Of a DNA stretch of 64,000 nucleotides, positions 25,972 to 34,832 are shown one piece after another. The position numbers and the translations under genes were made by a program. The notes beneath the pieces are model-generated. The model searched no databases, was not told where the DNA came from, and saw only the letters and a program-made list of their open reading frames with translations. Positions within the stretch are counted from its first letter, which is position 1; every line of letters starts with the position of its first letter. The stretch comes from Streptomyces sp. NRRL S-118 (lineage in GTDB: Bacteria > Actinomycetota > Actinomycetes > Streptomycetales > Streptomycetaceae): positions 3,104 through 67,103 of the forward strand of contig NZ_KL591019.1 of NCBI RefSeq assembly GCF_000716335.1, given 5' to 3'.

Positions 25972-27198
25972 TCACGGGCCCGGGGCCGCCGCGGCGGCGG
26001 GACGGCGGACCAGACGCAGCACGGTCGCCGCGACCAGCAGCGTCACACAGGCGGTGAAGGCGAGACCGGCACGCTGGAGGCCGAGCCACATGGTCAGTGC
26101 GCCGACGCCGACGACGGGCAGCGAGATGCCCGTGTACGCCACGACGAAGAACGAGGAGACCGTGGCGGCCCGGTGCGCGGCGGGCGCCACCTCGCCGACC
26201 GCCGTCAGCGCGGCTCGGAAGGCGGTGCCCTGGCCGAGGCCGCCGAAGACCGCGCCGGCGACGAACAGGGGCAGGGCCTTCACCCACAGCGACGCGCCGA
26301 CGAACAGCAGGCCCACGACCAGCACCAGGCAGCCCAGGGGCAGTGCCGTCCGCGGGGGCAGGCGTCCGGTCAGCGACTGTCCCACCGTCGACGACAGGAA
26401 GACGGAGAAGACGACGAGGCCCGAGACGGCCAGGTTGGTCACGCCGAGGGTCTGCGAGACGAAGCTCGGCGCCACCGCCGTGAACAGGCCGAGCAGGGCG
26501 AAGCCCGCGAAGGCGGCGAGCGCCGAGGGGACGAAGACACCGCGGATCGGCGCCGGCACGTACAGGCCCTGCGGTCGCAGCGGGGCGCGGCGGTGCGGGT
26601 CGCGGACGGTTTCCGGCAGCAGCAGCACGAGGACACCGGCCACCGCCACCAGCGCGAGGTGCGTCAGGAACGGCAGGGTGAGGGGCAGGGGCGCGTACTC
26701 GGCCAGCAGCCCGGCCAGCAGGGGCCCGCAGCCCAGGCCCCCCATGTTGGCGGCTGTGGCGGCGAAGGCCGCGTGGGACTTCTGCTCCGGAGCCGCCAGC
26801 TCCAGCACCGTGACCGTGCCGGCCCCGCTCAGCAGCCCCGCCGAGAAACCGGACAGCAGCCTCCCGGCGAAGAGCAGCGGCAGCCCGCCCTCCAGCAGGA
26901 AGCACACCGCGCTGGCGGCGGCGAAGCCCAGCGCGCACAGCAGGACGGGGCGGCGCCCCACCGCGTCGGAGTGGTTGCCGGCCAGGAGGAGGGTGGCGAT
27001 CACGCCGACCGCGTACGTGGCGAACACGACCGTCACCATCAGCTCGGAGAAACCCAGTTCCTCGCGGTACAGGCCGTACAGGGGCGTGGGAAGCGTGGTC
27101 CCCGCCATGCCGATGGCGAAGACGGCAGCCGCCGCCGGATAGCCGAGGCGCCGGCCGCGACGCCTTCCGGGCCGGGTCCGTGGGGGTGTGCTGATCAT
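25972..27198 (-). CDS. MFS transporter, probable drug efflux
   Basis: This 408-aa protein has about 12 hydrophobic helices. The MFS motif A-like loop GNHSDAVGRRPVLL follows helix 2, and LLPETVRDPHR lies in the central loop. The absence of an acidic substrate-binding patch and the general layout fit the AraJ/YcaD-like drug:H+ antiporter groups; the substrate is unknown. ATG 27198 is preceded by a hairpin at 27210-27250 that overlaps the expected promoter. It is transcribed alone. Confidence 0.88.
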   Translation of the reverse strand: MISTPPRTRPGRRRGRRLGYPAAAAVFAIGMAGTTLPTPLYGLYREELGFSELMVTVVFATYAVGVIATLLLAGNHSDAVGRRPVLLCALGFAAASAVCFLLEGGLPLLFAGRLLSGFSAGLLSGAGTVTVLELAAPEQKSHAAFAATAANMGGLGCGPLLAGLLAEYAPLPLTLPFLTHLALVAVAGVLVLLLPETVRDPHRRAPLRPQGLYVPAPIRGVFVPSALAAFAGFALLGLFTAVAPSFVSQTLGVTNLAVSGLVVFSVFLSSTVGQSLTGRLPPRTALPLGCLVLVVGLLFVGASLWVKALPLFVAGAVFGGLGQGTAFRAALTAVGEVAPAAHRAATVSSFFVVAYTGISLPVVGVGALTMWLGLQRAGLAFTACVTLLVAATVLRLVRRPAAAAAPGP

Positions 27199-27209
27199 GC
27201 GATCACCCT

Positions 27210-27250
27210 AGGGGTGTCTCGTCGATCAGGCCGATCAGCGGGACACCCCT
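27210..27250. repeat. Hairpin of the TGTCTCGTCGATCAGGCCG family
   Basis: Outer arms AGGGGTGTCTCG and CGGGACACCCCT differ at one base. The 19-mer TGTCTCGTCGATCAGGCCG (27215-27233) is identical to 46005-46023. It sits just before the MFS gene start, so it may attenuate or terminate transcription there. Confidence 0.6.
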
Positions 27251-27360
27251 GCGGGAGGCGAGCCGGCGAGATCCCGTGGGCGGTACGGAGAACCGTCCCG
27301 CTTCGGGTGGTCCGCATCTACGATGACCCGCACGAGTCGCGCGGAGAAGGGGGGGCGCCG

Positions 27361-28167
27361 GTGGCCGGAGGCGGACGGCATGCGGAGGCCCGGATCGGTG
27401 GCCAGCTCGCGGCGCTGGGGGTGGAACCGGGTTCGGTCGTTCTCGTGCACGCGTCGCTGCGGGCGGTGGGGCCGGTCGCGGGCGGCGGCGCAGCGGTGCT
27501 GCGGGCCCTGCGGGGCGTGCTCGGGCCGGACGGCACGGTCGTGGTGCCGGCGTTCACCGCACGCAATTCGGACACCTCGGCCGCGTACCTGGAGCGGGTG
27601 CGCGGGCTCGGCGAGGCGGAACGGGCGGCGGTGCGCGCGGCGATGCCACCGTACGACGCCGCGGCCATGCCGTCGGACGGGGTGGGCGTGCTGCCGGAGA
27701 TCGTGCGGACGACGGCGGGCGCGGTGCGCAGCGCGCACCCGCAGACGTCGTTCGCGGCGCTGGGTCCGCACGCGGGGACGGTCGTCCGCGGCCACCGCCC
27801 GGACTGCCACCTCGGCGAGGACTCGCCGCTGGCCCGGCTGTACGAGCTCCGTGCGCGGATCCTGCTGCTGGGCACGGGATACGACCGGTGCACGGCCTTC
27901 CACCTCGGTGAGTACCGGGTGGCGCGGCCGCCGCGCCGCACCTACCGCTGCGTGGTCCGCCGGGACGGGGTGCGGCGCTGGTGGTCGTACGAGGACGTGG
28001 CCCTGGACGACGGCGACTTCGGCGCCCTCGGAGCGGACCTGGAGCGCGACCGCCCCGGGGCCGTACGGCGGGGGGTCGTGGGTGCGGCGCCGTGCCGGCT
28101 GCTGGACCTGGTGGAGGCGGTGGACTACTCCCGCGTCTGGCTGGAGCGGAACCGGGCCCGGACCTGA
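27361..28167 (+). CDS. Aminoglycoside 3-N-acetyltransferase-like protein
   Basis: This 268-aa protein has the AAC(3)/antibiotic_NAT layout: GSVVLVHASLRAVGPVAGGGAAVLRAL, the VVVPAFTARNSDTS strand-loop, RSAHPQTSFAALGPHA and LLGTGYDRCTAFHLGEYR, where the conserved His-Pro and Cys-x-x-x-His lie near the active site. The family acetylates N3 of aminoglycosides using acetyl-CoA. Many Streptomyces copies are of unknown or self-protective role. GTG 27361 follows AGAAGGGGGG by about 8 bases. No aminoglycoside biosynthesis genes are nearby, so it is either an orphan resistance gene or acts on another amine. Confidence 0.88.
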   Translation: MAGGGRHAEARIGGQLAALGVEPGSVVLVHASLRAVGPVAGGGAAVLRALRGVLGPDGTVVVPAFTARNSDTSAAYLERVRGLGEAERAAVRAAMPPYDAAAMPSDGVGVLPEIVRTTAGAVRSAHPQTSFAALGPHAGTVVRGHRPDCHLGEDSPLARLYELRARILLLGTGYDRCTAFHLGEYRVARPPRRTYRCVVRRDGVRRWWSYEDVALDDGDFGALGADLERDRPGAVRRGVVGAAPCRLLDLVEAVDYSRVWLERNRART

Positions 28168-28214
28168 GGGGGCCGCAACGTGGGCGCAACGTCCGGTGTG
28201 GTTCTCCTGGGGGC

Positions 28215-28580
28215 ATGGTGACGACCGATCACGAACCGCGCGTCGAGGTGACCCCCGCGGCCGCCGCGGTGCTGAAGCGGCTGCGAGACGCCCACGGCCC
28301 GCTGATGTTCCACCAGTCGGGTGGCTGCTGCGACGGGAGTGCGCCCATGTGCTACCCGGCGGGTGAGTTCCGGACGGGTGAATCCGATGTTCTGCTGGAG
28401 CGGCTGGTGGTGGCCGGGGTGGCGGAGCCCGTGCCGTTCTGGATGTCCCGGGCGCAGTACGCGGTGTGGAGTCACACCCGGCTGATCGTCGACGTGGTGG
28501 AGGGCCGGGGCAGCGGGTTCTCGCTGGAGGCCCCGGATGGCGTACGTTTCCTGATCCGTTCCCGGCTCGTCGGTTCGTAG
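28215..28580 (+). CDS. DUF779 domain protein
   Basis: The product is 121 aa. The cysteine motif HQSGGCCDGSAPMCYP and the downstream WMSRAQYAVWSHTRLIVDVVEG with SLEAPDGVRFLIRSRL are diagnostic of DUF779, a small family usually encoded beside aldehyde dehydrogenases, with a presumed redox or metal role. No dehydrogenase partner is present here. ATG 28215 lies 47 bases after the acetyltransferase stop, preceded by GGGGG, so co-transcription with it is possible. A hairpin follows the stop. Confidence 0.9.
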   Translation: MVTTDHEPRVEVTPAAAAVLKRLRDAHGPLMFHQSGGCCDGSAPMCYPAGEFRTGESDVLLERLVVAGVAEPVPFWMSRAQYAVWSHTRLIVDVVEGRGSGFSLEAPDGVRFLIRSRLVGS

Positions 28581-28592
28581 CGGCGACGGGTG

Positions 28593-28625
28593 GGGCAACT
28601 CTTCGGAGACCTTGTGTAGTTGCCC
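28593..28625 (+). terminator. Hairpin after DUF779 gene
   Basis: GGGCAACT (28593-28600) pairs with AGTTGCCC (28618-28625) across a 17-base loop, 12 bases after the DUF779 stop and just upstream of the next gene. It may terminate or attenuate transcription. Confidence 0.55.
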
Positions 28626-28644
28626 TGACCCCTGGGGGGGACCC

Positions 28645-29901
28645 GTGAGCGTGATGCGGCGCGGTACTGCTGTGCGTCACGTGCGGATGCGCACGTTCCT
28701 GTTGCTCGTCGTGGCCGCCCTGCTGGGCACGGGCCTGGCAGCCGCTCCGCCCGCCACACCGGCACCGGTCTGGTCACGGGTGGCGGCGGGCGTCGAGTAC
28801 CGCACGGTCGACGTCCCGTCGGAGAACGGCACCGCGCGGGCCCATGTGCTCTCCGCGGACCTCGGTGACGCCCGGGTTTCGGCGGGGCTGCTGTACCCGG
28901 GGGTGGTCGCGGCGCGCTCCGCGCTGTCGGTGCTCGCCGACCGGGCGGGGGCCACGGGCGGCATCAACGGCGACTTCTTCAACGTCACGGAGACCGAGCA
29001 CCCGGGCGTCGAGGCGACCGGCGCGCCGGTCGGTCCCGCGGTCGCCGACGGCCGCCCCCTGAAGGCCGCCGTGCCGAAGGGTCAGCGGTTCGGGCCGGCG
29101 CTGCCCCCCGGCACGAACACCCGTCAGGTGCTGGGTGTGGGCGAGGACGGCAGGGCGCGGATCGGTGAACTGGTCCTGGAGGGCAGCGTGTCGACGCCGT
29201 TCGGGGAGCTGCCGCTCGGCGGGCTCAATCAGTACGCGTTGCCGGTCGGGTCCGTGGGGCTGTTCACCCGGGACTGGGGCAGTGCCTCCCGGGTGCGGGC
29301 GACCTGCGGCACGGACACCCGGCGCGCGGCGCCGTGCAGTGCGGAGACGTTCGAGGTGACGGTCCGCGGCGGCAAGGTCGTCGCGGTCGCGGAGGAACCG
29401 GGTCGCGGGGCGATCGCCGCGGGGACCGAGGTCGTCGTGGGGCGTGAGGCGGGCGCGCGCGAGTTGCGGAAGCTGACGGTCGGAAACCTGGTGACGGTCC
29501 GTCACAAGTTGGCGGCGGCCGGGGCGGACCCGGTCGCGTACCGCTTCGCCGTGGGCGGGTATCCCGTGCTGCGCGGGGGTGAGCCGCTGGGCGGGCTGGA
29601 CGGGGTGACGGCCGCGGTGCGGACGGCCGCCGGGACCGGCGGCGACGGTACGCGGCTCCTGCTGCTCGCGCTGGACGGCGGGGCGGGTTTCCGCAGCGGA
29701 CTGACCGTCGCCGAACTGGCGGGCCTGATGCGCGATCTGGGCGCCTCGGACGCCGTGAACCTGGACGGCGGAGGGTCGTCGACGCTGGTGGCGCGGCCGG
29801 ACGGGGCGACGAAGGTGAGTGTGCTCAACCATCCCAGTGGGGGTGCGCAGCGCCCCGTGCCGAACGGCATCGGACTGTTCGTGCGGCCGGAGGCCGCGTA
29901 G
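28645..29901 (+). CDS. Secreted phosphodiester glycosidase family protein
   Basis: The 418-aa exported protein has a basic start and a hydrophobic signal (MRTFLLLVVAALLGTGLAAA). The phosphodiester glycosidase/NAGPA (DUF2233) domain is recognisable by TGGINGDFFNV near residue 110 and the C-terminal LGASDAVNLDGGGSSTLVAR with GAQRPVPNGIGLFV. The family hydrolyses sugar-1-phosphodiesters, as in uncovering mannose-6-phosphate tags in animals. In bacteria it is thought to act on wall or extracellular phosphoglycans. GTG 28645 follows a G7 run; ATG 28654 or 28687 are alternatives. It is convergent with the small membrane protein 3 bases away. Confidence 0.88.
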   Translation: MSVMRRGTAVRHVRMRTFLLLVVAALLGTGLAAAPPATPAPVWSRVAAGVEYRTVDVPSENGTARAHVLSADLGDARVSAGLLYPGVVAARSALSVLADRAGATGGINGDFFNVTETEHPGVEATGAPVGPAVADGRPLKAAVPKGQRFGPALPPGTNTRQVLGVGEDGRARIGELVLEGSVSTPFGELPLGGLNQYALPVGSVGLFTRDWGSASRVRATCGTDTRRAAPCSAETFEVTVRGGKVVAVAEEPGRGAIAAGTEVVVGREAGARELRKLTVGNLVTVRHKLAAAGADPVAYRFAVGGYPVLRGGEPLGGLDGVTAAVRTAAGTGGDGTRLLLLALDGGAGFRSGLTVAELAGLMRDLGASDAVNLDGGGSSTLVARPDGATKVSVLNHPSGGAQRPVPNGIGLFVRPEAA

Positions 29902-29904
29902 AGG

Positions 29905-30099
29905 TCATGGCTTGAGGCTGCTGACGACGTCGGCCGTGGCGGAGACGCCGTTGTAGATGGTCGGCGCCAGGCTCGTACTGGCCATGAAGAACCCGAGCAG
30001 GGCGCAGACGAGGGCGTGGGAGATCTTCAGCCCTCCGTTGCGGAGGAAGATCACCGCCAGGACCAGCAGAAGCAGCACCACGGAGACGGATACGGCCAT
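29905..30099 (-). CDS. Small two-helix membrane protein, 64 aa
   Basis: This is a 64-residue protein with two hydrophobic segments, VSVVLLLLVLAVIFL and LVCALLGFFMASTSLA, separated by RNGGLKISH. ATG 30099 follows GAGGGG at proper spacing, which supports translation. Similar proteins occur widely in Streptomyces, including near conjugative elements, but no function is established and no other mobile gene is visible here. The stop lies 3 bases from the convergent glycosidase stop. Confidence 0.75.
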   Translation of the reverse strand: MAVSVSVVLLLLVLAVIFLRNGGLKISHALVCALLGFFMASTSLAPTIYNGVSATADVVSSLKP

Positions 30100-30222
30100 G
30101 TGTCACCCCTCGGCTCGTTGCCGCGTGGGTCGTGCGGCATTCGGCGGCCAGTCTGGCGGAGTGGCGGCGCCGGACGGGCGTACGGCATGTCGGCCGAACG
30201 GGTATTACCTGACGGTGAGCCG

Positions 30223-31121
30223 TTACGCGGCGCCGGGACCGCCCGCGCCGACGCGCCGGCCGCCGGGCAGGCGGCCGTGGGCGTCCCGGTGGGCGCGGAG
30301 GAAGGCGGCGAGCCCGGCGAGGTCGTCGGTGTTGAGGTGGTCGACGCCGGCGGCGAGCAGTTCCGCCCGGACGGCGTCGCGGGCGGGGCCGGGCGCGTCG
30401 GGCGTGGCCCAGAACCGTACGCGCTGGCCGGCGCGGTGCGCCGTGGCGACGAGCGTCCGGAGCCGGGAGCGCTCGGCGTGCGGGAAGGGGCCGGTGCCGA
30501 GCCAGCCGAAGCCGTGGGTCCAGTTGGAGCTGATGAGCGGGATGAAGGAGGCGGGGGCCGCGGTGCCGAGGTCGTCGAGGCGGCCGTCGTAGAACGCGTA
30601 CCGCACCCGCTGCGCCTCCATCGGGCCGCGGGCCGCGCGGTCGCCGGAGACGACGGCCGTGACGGCACCCGGGCGCACGGATCCGCCGGTGCAGGTGCTC
30701 AGCATGCGGCGGTAGGGGGCGAGTTGGCGGTGGAGCGTCCGGTACGCGGCGGCGCCGTCGGCCTTGATGTCGATGAGCAGGTGCACGGGGGTCGGTACCC
30801 CGGGTACACGCTGCCGTGGTGGGCGCGTACGCGGGCGAGCAGCGGGTCGAGGTAGAGGGAGCGCAGTGTGCGGGTGGGGTCGAGCCGGGAGGGCTCGTGC
30901 GCGACGAGGAGGTCGCCGCCGACGAGGAAGACGTCGGCCTCGACGCTGGTGAAGCCATGGGCGAGGGCGTCGTGGAGCGGGCGCTCGTGCAGGTAGTCGT
31001 TGTGGGCGTGGGCGCGGCGCAGGGGTGTGGGGGCCGCTCGTGCCTCGGCCGGTCCGGCGAGGCCGGCGGTGGCAGCGGCGGCGAGGGCGACGACGGCGGA
31101 CCGGCGGGAGAACGGCGCCAT
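30223..31121 (-). pseudogene. Secreted glycerophosphodiester phosphodiesterase-like protein, one frameshift
   Basis: Two minus-strand frames make one protein. The first (from ATG 31121, ribosome-binding site GGAGACC) has a signal peptide and the GDPD/PI-PLC start RRAHAHNDYLHERPLHDALAHGFTSVEADV, then LLVAHEP. The second, from about 30786, continues LLIDIKADGAAAYRTLHRQL, FIPLISSNWTHGF, RVRFWATPDAPGPA and ELLAAGVDHLNTDDLAGLAAFL. They meet at a G5 run (plus strand 30787-30791). With one base changed the protein would be full length (about 299 aa), an exported phosphodiesterase for glycerophosphodiesters or similar lipids. A recent mutation and a homopolymer read error are equally possible. Confidence 0.8.
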
Positions 31122-31339
31122 GGCGGGTCTCCGGGTGGCGGGGGCGGGGGACGGAACGAGTATGCGGCCCCGTGAGCCCCAGCTCGCTCGCACAGGAGCG
31201 GGGTTGGCCGATTCGCCGCCGGTGCGTGGTGCGGTGTTCGCCTGCTTGTCCCCGCCCGACTGTCCCCGCCCGGCGGCCCGGTCCCGCAGCCCGCCCGGAG
31301 CGACCGGACGCAGGCCGGAAGCGGGCGGCCCTCCGGGGC

Positions 31340-32215
31340 TCAGCGGCGGCGGACGCGGGAGGCGTCCGGGTGGCGGGCCACCTCGTGCAGGTGCTCCAGC
31401 GCGTCGAGGACGACCGTGCGGTCGTACCAGTCGAGCCAGCTCCCCGCCTGCCGGCCCGTCAGCTCCAGGGCCTTGAGCTGGGCGGGGTGCAGGTCCTGGA
31501 GGGGGCGGTCGAAGTGGGCGGAGACCATGCCGACGCAGCGCCCGCCGACGGCCAGCGGCACGCTGTGCGCGGCGCGGCTGCCGGCGGCGAGGATGGTGCG
31601 GCGGGCGTCCTCGGTGAACACCGGCGCGGTGGCGACGTCGCGCACGGTGACCTGGGCCACGTCCTTCGCCGCCTGGGCGCAGGAGGTGCCGTCACCGCCG
31701 ACGAAGTCGAAGAAGTTCACGAAGTCGTCGCTGAGGCCCGTGTGGTTCTCCATCCACAATCCGCCGAGCTCGTGGTCCCCGATCTGCACGTCGCCCATGT
31801 ACGTACCGGTGACGGCGAGGGTCTGGGAGAGGACCTCCCGCAGCACGGCGCTGCGGGGTGCGTTGCCGGGGTCGTCGATGCCCAGCGTGTCCAGGCTCGG
31901 CGGCGCCTGCCGGACCCGCCCGGGGAACCAGAGCTTCTCCCCCTCGTCGGGCCGCGGCAGCCGGACGAGGGCGTCGGCGAGGATCCGCAGCTTCACGTTG
32001 AAGCGCTGCGACGCGATCTGCAGCAGCGCGAAGGCCGATTCGGCGTCCTCCAGTCGGTAGCGCTCGCGGAGGATGCCCTGGGCCTGCGCGATCAAAGGAC
32101 GGTTCCGCGCCTGCCGCCGGAGGTGGCGCGCTTCGTCACGCAGCCGCGCCAGTTCCTCCCATCCTTCCCAGCCGTCCCCGGTGCCCCGTCCGTCGACCTT
32201 GAACATGTCGGTCAT
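31340..32215 (-). CDS. ANTAR-GAF domain regulator
   Basis: The product is 291 aa. Residues 20-85 are an ANTAR RNA-binding domain (LARLRDEARHLRRQARNRPLIAQAQGILRERYRL, then AFALLQIASQRFNVKLRILAD), with the characteristic Ala/Arg/Gly spacing. Residues 105-265 are a GAF sensor (NAPRSAVLREVLSQTLAVTG to GRQAGSWLDWYD). The order ANTAR then GAF is reversed from the commoner GAF-ANTAR layout. Such proteins antiterminate by binding tandem stem-loops in target mRNAs. ATG 32215 follows GGAGG. It is next to the nik operon on the same strand, but with a 120-base gap and no obvious link. Confidence 0.88.
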   Translation of the reverse strand: MTDMFKVDGRGTGDGWEGWEELARLRDEARHLRRQARNRPLIAQAQGILRERYRLEDAESAFALLQIASQRFNVKLRILADALVRLPRPDEGEKLWFPGRVRQAPPSLDTLGIDDPGNAPRSAVLREVLSQTLAVTGTYMGDVQIGDHELGGLWMENHTGLSDDFVNFFDFVGGDGTSCAQAAKDVAQVTVRDVATAPVFTEDARRTILAAGSRAAHSVPLAVGGRCVGMVSAHFDRPLQDLHPAQLKALELTGRQAGSWLDWYDRTVVLDALEHLHEVARHPDASRVRRR

Positions 32216-32336
32216 CCGGTCCGTACCTCCAGCTCATGGGGCCCGTGCCGCAGGGCCTCACCGGCGCCTGCCCGGTTCCCCGGGGCTCACACCCGGTTCG
32301 CTCGTACGGGGACGGGATCGCGCGGGTTGACGGGTT

Positions 32337-32999
32337 TCACGGCGTACCGGCGCACGCGTCCCACTCGGTGGTGCGGTCGCACCAGCGTTCCAGCAGGACC
32401 CGGTCGTGGCCGACGGCGAGGAGCCCGGCGCCGCTCTCGCGGCGGTACGCCTCGACGACGGCGACCAGGGCGGCGGTCGTGGAGGCGTCGAGCATGGCGG
32501 TCATCTCGTCGCAGATCAGCCAGCGGGGGCGCAGCACCAGGGCGCGGGCGAGGCAGGCGCGCTGGAGCTGGCCGTCGCTGACCTCGTGCGGGCGGCGGGC
32601 GAGCAGGTCGCCGGTGAGGCCCACCGCGGCGGCGAGCTCGGTCGTCCGGCCGGCGGCCCCGGCGCGGCGCCCGGTCGCGCGCAGCGGCTCGGCGATCAGG
32701 TCGCGCAGCGTCAGCCGGGGGTCGGCGGCGAGGCGGGGCTGCTGGAAGACGACGCCGATCGCGGTGCGCAGCTCCCGCGGGGCCCGGTGGCGCCAGCCGC
32801 GCACCTGCTCGCCGTCCACGGCCACACGGCCCGCGTCCGGGCGGTGCAGCAGGGCGGCGACCCGCGCGAGGGTCGACTTGCCGCAGCCGCTGGGGCCGAG
32901 CAGTCCGACCGCCTCGCCGGGCCGGAGGGTCAGCGAGGCGCCCCGGAAGACGGGTCTGCGGGGGTCGTACCCGGCGGTGACGGTGTCGAGTTCAAGCAC
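32337..32999 (-). CDS. nikE: Nickel/peptide ABC transporter ATPase, NikE-like
   Basis: This 220-aa ABC ATPase has Walker A GPSGCGKST (about 36-44), Q-loop VVFQQPRLAADPR, and signature EVSDGQLQRACLARAL (SDGQ in place of SGGQ). Walker B is WLICDEMTAMLD and the switch His lies in VGHDR. It lacks the C-terminal oligopeptide domain, as NikE often does. GTG 32999 overlaps the NikD gene end by 8 bases. With NikD it should energise uptake through NikBC. Confidence 0.88.
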   Translation of the reverse strand: MLELDTVTAGYDPRRPVFRGASLTLRPGEAVGLLGPSGCGKSTLARVAALLHRPDAGRVAVDGEQVRGWRHRAPRELRTAIGVVFQQPRLAADPRLTLRDLIAEPLRATGRRAGAAGRTTELAAAVGLTGDLLARRPHEVSDGQLQRACLARALVLRPRWLICDEMTAMLDASTTAALVAVVEAYRRESGAGLLAVGHDRVLLERWCDRTTEWDACAGTP

Positions 33000-33936
33000 G
33001 GGCGGGCTCCTCGCTGTGGTGGCAGGCGACGCCGTCCTCCAGGCGGGGAGGCGTGCCGCAGGCGTCGGTCGCGCGGTCGCAGCGGGCGGCGAAGGCGCAG
33101 CCGTCGGGCAGGGCGCCGAGCTCGGGAGGCATGCCGGGGATGGGGGTGAAGTCGCGTTCCGGGAGGGCGGCGAGCAGACCGCGGGCGTACGGGTGCCGGG
33201 GTCCGGGCGCGCCGAAGAAGCGGTCGGCGGGGGCGAGTTCCACGATGCGGCCCGCGTACATGACGGCGACCCGGTCGGCGATCCGCTCGGCCGCCGCGAG
33301 GTCGTGGGTGATCAGCAGCAGCGCGCGGCCGCCGTCGGCGTGGCGGCGCAGTTCGTCGGCCGTGCGGTCGACGAGGTCGCGGTCGAGGCCGGTGGTCGGC
33401 TCGTCGGCGAGCAGCAGGGGCGCGTCGCCGACGAGTGCGAGGGCGGTGGCGGCGCGCTGGGCCTGGCCGCCGGACAGCTCGTGCGGGTAGTGGTCGAGGA
33501 GCCCGGCGGGGAACGAGGCCCGGCCGGCCGCTGCCTCGGCCGCCGCGCGCAGGCCGGAGCGGGGCGTGCCGGTCAGCTCGCGCAGGGTCTCCTCGAGATG
33601 GGCGCGCACGGTGCGTACGGGCGTGAGGTGGGCGGCCGGGGATTGCGGGACGAGTCCGATGCGCCGTCCGCGGACCGTGCGGGCGAGGGTGCGCTCGTCC
33701 GCGGAGAGCAGGTCGATGCCGTCGATGACGGCCGTGCCGGCGGTGCGGGCGTTGCCGGGCAGCAGGCCGAGCAGCGCGGAGGCGAGGACGGACTTCCCGC
33801 AGCCGCTCTCACCGACGAGGGCCAGGCACTCCCCCGCCGCCAGGTCGAAGCTCGCGCCGCTGACGGCGGCGATGTGCCGGCCGCCGCGCAGGCGGAAGCG
33901 TACGGAGAGTTCGCGTACGGACAGGACGGGGCTCAC
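32992..33936 (-). CDS. nikD: Nickel/peptide ABC transporter ATPase, NikD-like
   Basis: This 314-aa ATPase has Walker A GESGCGKSV, signature HELSGGQAQRAATALAL, Walker B LLLADEPTTGLD and switch LLITHD. Its C-terminal oligopeptide/dipeptide transporter extension carries the iron-sulfur-type cysteines GCAFAARCDRATDACG and a final CHH. GTG 33936 overlaps the permease stop (GTGA). The N-terminal frame upstream is the antisense end of the permease and is not used. Confidence 0.9.
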   Translation of the reverse strand: MSPVLSVRELSVRFRLRGGRHIAAVSGASFDLAAGECLALVGESGCGKSVLASALLGLLPGNARTAGTAVIDGIDLLSADERTLARTVRGRRIGLVPQSPAAHLTPVRTVRAHLEETLRELTGTPRSGLRAAAEAAAGRASFPAGLLDHYPHELSGGQAQRAATALALVGDAPLLLADEPTTGLDRDLVDRTADELRRHADGGRALLLITHDLAAAERIADRVAVMYAGRIVELAPADRFFGAPGPRHPYARGLLAALPERDFTPIPGMPPELGALPDGCAFAARCDRATDACGTPPRLEDGVACHHSEEPARA

Positions 33937-34832
33937 AGCATCAGCTCCGATCGGCGGCGCGGGTCGAGCCGTTCCCGCCAGGCACCGGCCAGGCCGGCGA
34001 TGGCGAGGGTCGGGATGATCAGGAACAGGCCGGGGAAGAGGGTGGGCCACCAGTCACCGGCGAGGAGGGAGCCGCGCGCCGTCTGCACCAGGTTGCCGAG
34101 GCTCGCCTGGTGGGCGGGCAGCCCGAGGCCGAGGAAGGACAGGGCGGACTCGTGCCACATGGCGTGCGGCACCATGAGCACGGCGGCCAGACCGGCCTGC
34201 GGCAGTACCGCGGGCAGCAGGTGGCGGTAGGTGACGCGCCATCGGGAGGCGCCGCCGGAGACGGCCGCGTCGATGTACGGGCGGGAGCGCAGCGACAGCA
34301 CCTCGGAGCGGACGATCCGGGCCGTGGACAGCCAGTGCGTGAGCGCGACCGACACGATGACGGGCCACACGCCGGGACGGAACATGGCGACGATGAAGAT
34401 GCCGAGCAGGAGGTGCGGCACGGAGGCGAAGGTGTCGACGAGCCGCATGACGAGCCGGTCGGTCCAGCCGCCGAAGGCCGCGGCCGCCGCGCCCACGGCG
34501 GTGCCGACGACGGTGGCGGCGAGTGCCGCGACGAGCCCGACGAGGAGCGAGACGCGCAGCCCGTAGACGCAGCGCAGCAGCAGGTCGCGGCCGACGTCGT
34601 CGGTGCCGAAGGGGTGCGCGGGGGACGGCGGCCGCAGCTTCAGCGACAGGTCCACGGCCTGCTGGTCGAGCTGGACCAGCGGCGGTACGACGAGCACGGC
34701 GAGGACGACCGCCGCGACGACGGCCGCGGAGACGCGCACGCGGACGGTGCGGGTGGAGCGGCGGGTGCGTCCGCGGGACGTCCAGGTGCCGGGGGTCCGG
34801 GGGGTGCGCCCGGGGAAGGTCGTCTCAGCCAT
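33933..34832 (-). CDS. nikC: Nickel/peptide ABC transporter permease, NikC-like
   Basis: This 299-aa inner-membrane permease has an N-terminal basic region, a first helix (AAVVAAVVLAVLVVPPLV), the GTDDVGRDLLLRCVYGLRVSLLVG entry typical of DppC/NikC, and an EAA-loop-like segment (YIDAAVSGGASRWRVTYRHLLP). It has about six helices and ends AWRERLDPRR. Its start overlaps the NikB stop by 8 bases and its stop overlaps the NikD GTG. It pairs with NikB to form the channel. Confidence 0.92.
   Translation of the reverse strand: MAETTFPGRTPRTPGTWTSRGRTRRSTRTVRVRVSAAVVAAVVLAVLVVPPLVQLDQQAVDLSLKLRPPSPAHPFGTDDVGRDLLLRCVYGLRVSLLVGLVAALAATVVGTAVGAAAAAFGGWTDRLVMRLVDTFASVPHLLLGIFIVAMFRPGVWPVIVSVALTHWLSTARIVRSEVLSLRSRPYIDAAVSGGASRWRVTYRHLLPAVLPQAGLAAVLMVPHAMWHESALSFLGLGLPAHQASLGNLVQTARGSLLAGDWWPTLFPGLFLIIPTLAIAGLAGAWRERLDPRRRSELML

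Noticed and set aside
27361..28167. Part of an aminoglycoside biosynthesis cluster
   Set aside because: No aminocyclitol, aminotransferase or glycosyltransferase genes surround the AAC(3)-like gene.
29905..30099. Evidence for an integrated conjugative element from the small membrane protein
   Set aside because: Similar small proteins occur widely, and no integrase, Tra/Spd genes or attachment repeats are visible.
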